From assembly GCF_017562075.2 (NCBI RefSeq), contig NC_054082.1:21460927-21524926 (forward strand): a stretch of 64,000 bases of DNA. The letters are read 5' to 3'. The notes below the pieces were generated by a model that worked only from the letters and a program-made list of their open reading frames with translations, did no database searches and was not told the origin of the DNA. This document shows, one piece after another, positions 60,701 to 64,000 of the stretch. How positions within the stretch are numbered: position 1 is the stretch's first letter; every line of letters begins with the position of its first letter. Position numbers and translations under genes: made by a program. The stretch is from Anopheles merus. Its lineage: Eukaryota > Arthropoda > Insecta > Diptera > Culicidae.

Positions 60701-62333
60701 TATCTCTTGTTAATTCTTCATATATGGCGTTACAAACATAATCGTCATTGGCCTGTTTCGGCATGAAAAGGGCTTGGCATTCTATGAACCATTAGCTCAT
60801 CCATAGCATAATAGTTTAGTCTGAATGGACTGCGAATGGGGGCTCGGCTTCGTTCAAAATTTGAGCCCTAGACACAGAATCCTTGGAGGTTGTACGACTT
60901 GCTGATTGTACTGCGAGCCCCCTAGCTATAAATCTCGCTTAGCTATCAAGTACAGATATATACGCTATACTCAATATACGCGATTTCGCTATACACTACT
61001 TTCTAAATTTGACAGTTCTGCGAGCAAATTGTACTGATTTGACACATCAAATGTCAAATAGACTCCCTTTTTGTAGAATTTTAAAAAAACATTTTAATAG
61101 ATACAAAATTGTAATCTTCAGTTGATATCAGGTTTAGAAATCAGCTAATTTAGTGGCTAAAAACCCACCATTTCAAGCAAAATTATACGAAAATTAGCTA
61201 TAATTTAACTGAAAACTTCGAAATTCGACTTACACTAATATTCGAGATACACTATTGTCTCCGGTCCGCATTGATAGCGTATATCGGGAAATACCTATAT
61301 GTTCAAATGCCGCACATTTTTCACAACTAGTTTTTTACAGTTTCTCAACTTTCCATCTCCAATATGCATCGTCTTTTTCATACAAATAAGATTGAAGTAA
61401 CTCAGTTTTTATGTTTCAGCCAATAGTCGAGTTTTATCTCGACTAACAAATTTATAACCAAACCAATGTTAATCAAACAATATCCTTTCTGTCCTGGTGT
61501 CAGTACACTACTACCGAAGCTTTCCATTGCCGTTTTTGACTCTCTTGCTATCCAGGATCCTGGAAGGGCTCTCCCAGTCAGATAGATTGAATAATTCAAT
61601 GAACAATTTTTCATTACATTCACACTACAACTCCTCTACCAAACGGTGTAAATAAAGCCACTGCCAACAATAGCCGCATCTATACGGTAGAATGCACCAA
61701 AATAGATAAACTTCATTACCTCAACCTGCACACTTCCGCAAAGAACAACTTCCCTGCCCTGACGGCACACCAGTTCACCAGGTTCGGGTTATTTTAAACA
61801 CACGCTCAAGTCGATTGTGGCATAATTGATGCAGAATGTCAACGTTATTATGCAACTTAAGTGCCTTTACGCTGCTTGCCAGCTGCGGCACCAAAACGGC
61901 ACCACGCTTGAGGCAGTTTAACGAAGCTGCAAACGAGCCACCGGCCGCAGCGGCTGGCACAGCCACGGCTCCGATGCATTCTTCGGCACCGGAAACGAAG
62001 GAAATTTAATCATCCTCACCCCCTCACTTCCCAGCGCCTGAAGTGGTGTGCTTTTCATTCGCTTATCACGCTCACAGCAAGCCGCCGCCGCCGCCGCCGG
62101 CAGCAATCGAATTTTGCACGGCTGTGAAGCGACATTATACCAGCTGAAATGCAACGCACCACCCGCCCGCCCCGAGACCTTTCAGTTCCTTCCTTCCCCA
62201 CGATACCTACCGCTGACTTGACGTCCTTCTTGGTAGACAATTTCCGGTGGAATATTTTGGCCGGTTCGGTTTCATTCTCACTTTCCGACGATTCGTCGCC
62301 CGTCCGCGGGCTTCCCTGCACGGCGGCAGCCAT
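14758..62333 (-). CDS. Type II diacylglycerol kinase, eta/delta class (PH, 2x C1, split kinase, SAM)
   Basis: Phosphorylates diacylglycerol to phosphatidic acid, ending DAG/PKC signalling and producing PA at membranes. Sixteen coding exons join with consistent phases to 1901 codons: 62333-62211, 59136-59026, 29597-29517, 24673-24522, 24425-24230, 24138-23641, 20426-20281, 19830-19564, 19488-19363, 19276-19074, 18975-18116, 18037-17894, 17820-16551, 16460-15900, 15806-15373, 15291-14758. Domains: PH about 44-150, C1 about 161-211 and 227-277, catalytic DAGKc about 312-440, a long low-complexity linker about 640-1390, accessory catalytic half about 1400-1580, SAM 1838-1901. The linker sequences (AISNEECSV, SPETSDTTEA, MDDISSVLG) and length match my memory of Drosophila CG34384 (Dgk eta). 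The start MAAAVQGSP follows GGT at 62334-62336. An in-frame ATG at 62552 is less likely. The third intron spans 29.4 kb and holds transposons. The ortholog name rests on recall, not a search. Confidence 0.94.
15373..15806 (-). CDS. DGK exon 15
   Basis: Begins by completing Gly, then EECVPIQVDGEAWLQPPG and IRIIHKNRVQ, the end of the accessory catalytic domain. It ends RQLTQL in phase 0. Confidence 0.95.
15900..16460 (-). CDS. DGK exon 14 (second catalytic half)
   Basis: Carries [53 protein letters not shown] and FDDRILEVVAVFGSVQMA, the DAGK accessory domain. Ends in phase 1. Confidence 0.96.
16551..17820 (-). CDS. DGK exon 13 (large linker exon)
   Basis: 423 codons plus one base. Conserved islands are SHIDSPETSDTTEA, DDISSVLGQ and VEGNDIARKSFK. 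A Glu/Asp-rich run is encoded at 17030-17145. It ends INPLVRLPSWP with an A that is completed to Asn by the next exon. Confidence 0.92.
17859..17887. repeat. (CA)n microsatellite in a DGK intron
   Basis: CA dinucleotides in the short intron between DGK exons 12 and 13. Confidence 0.9.
17894..18037 (-). CDS. DGK exon 12 (linker)
   Basis: 48 codons, ERSSSDEVPGDGSDILSAIS to VHVGDIIQ, phase 0. Bounded by an acceptor CAG and donor GTTAGT. A (CA)n tract lies just inside the following intron. Confidence 0.9.
18116..18975 (-). CDS. DGK exon 11 (linker)
   Basis: 286 complete codons of low-complexity linker. It includes SRLTCISPLPDMRRDSMDE, a short His/Gln tract (18406-18435) and a Gly-rich stretch. 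It ends ITIIDTDMP, phase 0. The first landmark also occurs in the fly protein as I recall it. Confidence 0.9.
19074..19276 (-). CDS. DGK exon 10
   Basis: Contains KEALLCRANSLKRAIHEVVE, equivalent to MLRANSLKKAIRQIIE in human DGK eta/delta. Ends in phase 1. Confidence 0.92.
19363..19488 (-). CDS. DGK exon 9
   Basis: Encodes QKLGMLLDTLKDEEAG onwards, matching the KLDSLLKTLDDE region of vertebrate type II DGKs. Phase 2 on both sides. Confidence 0.92.
19564..19830 (-). CDS. DGK exon 8
   Basis: Starts WSVMVFERDIG, the end of DAGKc, then a helical stretch with STRILCETVNDFIARV. Begins and ends in phase 2. Confidence 0.92.
20281..20426 (-). CDS. DGK exon 7 (catalytic core)
   Basis: KQCQIAVLPLGTGNDLARVL and GWGSSCDDD form the conserved PLGTGNDLAR catalytic segment. 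It ends at MLDR in phase 2. Confidence 0.95.
20427..23640 (-). other. DGK intron 6
   Basis: 3.2-kb intron. It holds a poly-G run near 23600-23616 close to the donor, and no recognisable exon or repeat. Confidence 0.7.
23641..24138 (-). CDS. DGK exon 6 (second C1 domain and nucleotide-binding part of DAGKc)
   Basis: 166 codons. The second C1 domain runs from HQWMEGNLPVSSKCLVCDK. The catalytic domain starts at PLLVFVNSKSGDNQG. The nucleotide-binding loop reads C-S-G-D-G-S-V-G-W (Ser369 in place of the usual first Gly of GGDG). It ends IDHLNMQ, phase 0. Confidence 0.95.
24230..24425 (-). CDS. DGK exon 5 (first C1 domain)
   Basis: YATSHARPTYCNVCREAL, then the C-x2-C, H-x2-C and C zinc ligands of a C1 domain, ending KDIIEDSDG in phase 0. 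Confidence 0.95.
24522..24673 (-). CDS. DGK exon 4 (end of PH domain)
   Basis: LITPTRSLVLCAESRREMED and WLQALKAA form the C-terminal PH helix. It ends in phase 2 at GHHHW, splitting the Trp codon. The donor is GTACGT. Confidence 0.94.
24674..29516 (-). other. DGK intron 3
   Basis: 4.8-kb intron. A 214-codon plus-strand ORF (28383-29027) is open by chance as far as I can tell: no domain, Cys- and Arg-rich, antisense to the host gene. No mobile element was recognised. Confidence 0.7.
29517..29597 (-). CDS. DGK exon 3 (PH domain middle)
   Basis: 27 codons, SDLFDEIDLSNLCFAECSTK through NANHSFQ, matching the LFDEVDLSDASVAE region of vertebrate DGK delta/eta. The donor GTAAGT lies at 29511-29516. 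Phase 0 at both ends. It lies 29.4 kb from exon 2. Confidence 0.93.
30170..30235. repeat. (GA)n microsatellite
   Basis: Interrupted then perfect GA dinucleotides inside the giant DGK intron. Confidence 0.95.
33066..33142. repeat. (CT)n microsatellite
   Basis: About 75 bp of CT dinucleotides with a few CCT interruptions. Confidence 0.95.
34461..34651 (+). mobile_element. 5'-truncated SINE200-like tRNA-derived SINE with target duplications
   Basis: A 163-bp body (34475-34637) lies between two copies of the 14-bp duplication AATGTAGGCACAAT (34461-34474 and 34638-34651). The body starts 11 bp before a pol III B box (GGTTCAAGCCC) and ends in an (AAG)n tail. The internal sequence (GACTGACTATCCTGCTATGG, GTTGTTGAGCCAAA-like end) is what I remember of Anopheles SINE200. 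The A box is missing, so the copy is 5'-truncated and cannot drive its own transcription. Confidence 0.75.
36887..36891. repeat. Target site duplication, left copy (TACGG)
   Basis: Directly abuts the left LTR; matches 40785-40789. Confidence 0.8.
36892..37295 (-). repeat. Complete 404-bp LTR (3' LTR of the minus-strand copy)
   Basis: Read on the minus strand it starts TGTTGGCACG and ends GGCGTAACAACA. It matches the right LTR base for base as far as I can compare by eye. A G-rich polypurine-like tract (GGGGTGGAG) sits immediately before it on the minus strand. Confidence 0.9.
37313..39352 (-). CDS. BEL-type gag-like polyprotein remnant, no pol (679 codons)
   Basis: The N terminus (about residues 14-53) has Cys pairs in the order C, C-x2-C, ..C, C-x2-C with WYKYVCVGI between them. 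This resembles the PHD-like finger at the start of mosquito BEL gag proteins. Residues about 125-180 form a Leu/Glu/Lys-rich coiled coil (RLIEVQRLEKELALKEFDIK). Residues about 195-265 are a Gln/Pro/His tract encoded by a CAG-type repeat. The last 280 residues match nothing I know and are duplicated in the other arm. They may be former non-coding or frame-shifted 3' sequence rather than true protein. No aspartic protease, YxDD reverse transcriptase or integrase motif is present. Pol was presumably lost by internal deletion. Function as a protein is doubtful. Confidence 0.6.
38583..38790 (-). repeat. CAG/CTG-type trinucleotide tract inside the BEL-type ORF
   Basis: Imperfect CTG/CGG units on the plus strand encode the Gln/Pro/His stretch on the minus strand. 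It lies in the single-copy centre of the palindrome, near the hairpin loop. Confidence 0.9.
39418..39482 (-). repeat. Truncated 5' LTR: last 65 bp of U5 only
   Basis: Matches the U5 end of the outer LTRs with one mismatch. It lies 65 bp upstream of the minus-strand ORF start, where the 5' LTR/primer-binding-site boundary is expected. Truncation coincides exactly with the junction to the plus-oriented arm. Confidence 0.85.
39521..40363 (+). pseudogene. Duplicate of the last 280 codons of the BEL-type ORF
   Basis: Amino acid sequence identical to the last 280 residues of the 37313-39352 ORF, on the opposite strand, within the right arm. It has no gag start and no LTR promoter upstream, so it is a by-product of the palindrome. 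Identity over 843 bp without a stop or indel indicates a young or homogenised structure. Confidence 0.7.
40381..40784 (+). repeat. Complete 404-bp LTR (3' LTR of the plus-strand copy)
   Basis: Starts TGTTGGCACG after a GGGGTGGAG polypurine-like tract and ends CAGGCGTAACAACA. It contains an AATAAA (40754-40759), a TATAAT-like box upstream of that, and a 19-bp perfect hairpin (GAGCTGTC-AAA-GACAGCTC, 40438-40456). Confidence 0.9.
40785..40789. repeat. Target site duplication, right copy (TACGG)
   Basis: Directly abuts the right LTR end AACAACA; matches 36887-36891. Confidence 0.8.
40839..40889. repeat. (GA)n microsatellite beside the LTR element
   Basis: About 50 bp of GA dinucleotides starting 50 bp outside the right target duplication. 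Confidence 0.95.
52713..52765. repeat. (CT)n microsatellite
   Basis: CT dinucleotides, interrupted towards the 3' side. Confidence 0.95.
57673..57713. repeat. (CA)n microsatellite
   Basis: About 20 uninterrupted CA units in the giant DGK intron. Confidence 0.95.
59026..59136 (-). CDS. DGK exon 2 (start of PH domain)
   Basis: 37 codons, including KEGYLMKQTWSFQRWRRRYF and LYYAKDSK, the first strands of the PH domain. The acceptor is CCAG and the donor GTACGT; both ends are phase 0. Confidence 0.93.
59934..60033. other. Assembly gap (100 N)
   Basis: Exactly 100 undetermined bases, the conventional size for a gap of unknown length. Confidence 0.99.
60953..61293. mobile_element. Possible decayed Tigger/pogo-like MITE
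   Basis: The left side has CAGATATATACGCTATAC followed by ATACGCGATTTCGCTATACA. The inverted right side has CCCGATATACGCTATCAATG followed by an ATCTCGAATATT stretch. Such 'TATACGC/TTCGA' ends recall Tigger elements. Boundaries are approximate and no target duplication is clear. Confidence 0.3.
62211..62333 (-). CDS. DGK exon 1
   Basis: 41 codons from MAAAVQGSP to TKKDVKSA, Ser/Glu-rich. The donor GTAGGT lies at 62205-62210, phase 0. The frame stays open upstream to another ATG at 62552. Confidence 0.85.
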
Positions 62334-63473
62334 ACCGGTGGATACCGGTCGGGTTTCCGGCGCTGCTGGATTAGAGAGCGCTCCGGGCCGGGCGTGTGAG
62401 GGCGGGTGCTCACTACTAATTGTGTTTACACAGCCTCCACTTTGCTCGAACGTGTGACATACACACACACGCACACTGAAACTGCTGCTTCTGCTGGCCG
62501 TTAACTCTTGCAGGGGCTCACCGCTACACCAAACAGCAACGGAATAATGCACAGCCGATTACACACAAGCCAACATTTCTGGTGGGACAACATGCACACA
62601 CACACACAAACACGGACGAGAAGGGTTTGTTTTGCAGGATTGAGGATAATTTATTTATATTACCTCCGTGTCTGTCACCAGCAACCGAGTGCAATACAAG
62701 GATCAGAAAGCGGCACCAACCCACGGAGGACACACGGATAAGCTAGGCGCGTTTTGCACTGGAGCGCTGACTTTTCGCTGCCGGCTACTTCGATGCGTGT
62801 GCATGGCAGCACCGAGCACGTCCTGCAAGATTCGCGCGCTCTATGTTGTGTCGGAAAAAAGTTCCCCGTAGTACACACAGGACACGGGTCTCAGTATTGC
62901 GTCTAGTCACTCTCTCTCTCTCCCTCTTTTGCTCTTTACTCTCTGTGTTGACCTAGTTTTGGCTCTCGGTGCTTCGTTTCTTAGTGTTACTACATTTTCT
63001 TCGCTTCATCGTAACGGCGTACGGATCCTTCAGAGGTACACACACAAACACTCGCCCAGGCGCACATGTAGACCGGTATGGTTTGTCTTGCTCTCGCTCT
63101 CTCTTTCTCTCACTTTACTTTGATACATGCTGTAACACACATTCGCTGCACTGTGTCAAAATATTGCTAACGGGGGGTTTTTGCGATCTGCCGGAAGAAA
63201 TGTTAAGAAACCTACAGCACCGAACAAACGAAAGGTTTAATTCATTTCGAACATATCGCTCCATCGTTAAAGTACACTAACTCCTCGTCAGGATAAGAGT
63301 TTGATAATACCGATGCTTTAACGAGATCCAATCTGTGGCCCAATGGAGCCGTATCCGTTTCCGTTCTTCTAAAGTTCACACTTTTCTATTCTTCACGATA
63401 AGAAATCGGTCGTAACCATGGCTGTGGGAAATGAATTGGCAATGGCTAGCAGCAATCTCTCTCACTTTTTTCT

Positions 63474-63520
<47 letters not shown>

Positions 63521-64000
63521 TCTCGTACTCTAGCTCTCCGGTACACACCTCCCTGACAGCACAGCATCACCCCGTGGAGCGAATTTTCTCAAATGTCAAA
63601 CTTGCGTTACTGATAAGTAGCGATGCTCCGATGCTCTTATGCAAACTGACGGCCATACAGTGTGCCAAACCTGTGTCACTGGTACACTGTTGCGATACAA
63701 ATTTGTAACAATCGAGCCACCTTTCTTTGTCGTTGTACTTATTGCTCCACTTTCCGAATCACACCTTCCCGGGAGATGCTAATACACAAGGAGTAGCGTC
63801 GCTTTTCACAGCCACAACGTGCGGGAGAGGCAGCACGAGTACAGTTTCACACCGTGCCTGAATTTTCCACCTTTTCGATGCACTTTTTTGTCGTACCAGT
63901 ACTGGGCGCTGGGCGATTTCGTTCGTAAAGCAAGATTGTTTCGAATGCCAAGCTTACTGCCAGAGCTTGCCGTGCCTGGGTCGCAAGTGGCACTCCTCGG
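62334..64000 (-). other. DGK 5' flank and 5' UTR
   Basis: Presumed 5' UTR and promoter of the kinase gene. It holds short CA tracts near 62459 and 62595 and a (TC)n tract at 63476-63518. No other gene was recognised. No TATA or initiator motif was convincing enough to call. Confidence 0.5.
63476..63518. repeat. (CT)n microsatellite
   Basis: About 20 uninterrupted TC units. Confidence 0.95.

Larger units (their letters stand above)
59137..62210 (-). other. DGK intron 1 (contains assembly gap and possible MITE)
   Basis: 3.1-kb intron. It includes the N run at 59934-60033 and a possible decayed Tigger-like element at about 60953-61293. No exon was recognised. Confidence 0.7.

Noticed and set aside
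60820..60930. tRNA-like fold from the GGGGGCTCG/CGAGCCCCC pair
   Set aside because: No A or B box at the right spacing and no cloverleaf; more likely part of a degraded repeat.
1..64000. CRISPR arrays, operons, prokaryotic ribosome binding sites
   Set aside because: Spliced animal genes throughout; the only regularly spaced repeats are microsatellites and decayed tandem units.

Overview
This is a eukaryotic window, most likely from a malaria mosquito (Anopheles, probably the An. gambiae complex). The genes have GT-AG introns. Introns and flanks carry (GA)n, (CA)n and (CT)n microsatellites. There is a SINE that I recognise as SINE200-like, pogo/Tc1-type MITEs, and a BEL/Pao LTR retrotransposon derivative. 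A run of 100 N at 59934-60033 is an assembly gap. The species call rests on repeat style and protein similarity recalled from memory, not on a search.

Layout. 1-3433 (minus): the first four coding exons of an arrestin-domain-containing (ARRDC/TXNIP-like) trafficking adaptor; its 3' end lies outside the window. 3434-6389: divergent intergenic DNA with decayed repeats, including a THAP-like fragment, a 30-bp inverted repeat and diverged tandem repeats. 6390-7297 (plus): a complete three-exon pyridoxamine 5'-phosphate oxidase gene. 7298-14757: a convergent 7.4-kb stretch with UTR-like sequence, microsatellites and a 304-bp MITE, but no recognisable gene. 14758-62333 (minus): one very large type II diacylglycerol kinase gene (DGK eta/delta class). 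I reconstruct it from 16 coding exons whose phases all agree, giving 1901 codons (PH, two C1 domains, split catalytic domain, SAM). Its third intron is 29.4 kb. 62334-64000: the 5' flank of the kinase gene.

The most interesting structure is inside that intron, at 36892-40784. It is a head-to-head palindromic LTR element with two 1302-bp arms that look identical by eye. Each arm ends in a complete 404-bp LTR, and the outer end on both sides is the U5 end. The whole unit is flanked by a 5-bp target duplication (TACGG). It therefore appears to have inserted as one piece with two U5 ends. It lacks reverse transcriptase and integrase coding capacity, and the kinase pre-mRNA must carry it as a potential 1.3-kb hairpin.

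The three host genes are housekeeping or signalling genes with no obvious pathway link: cargo trafficking, vitamin B6 metabolism, and lipid second-messenger signalling.
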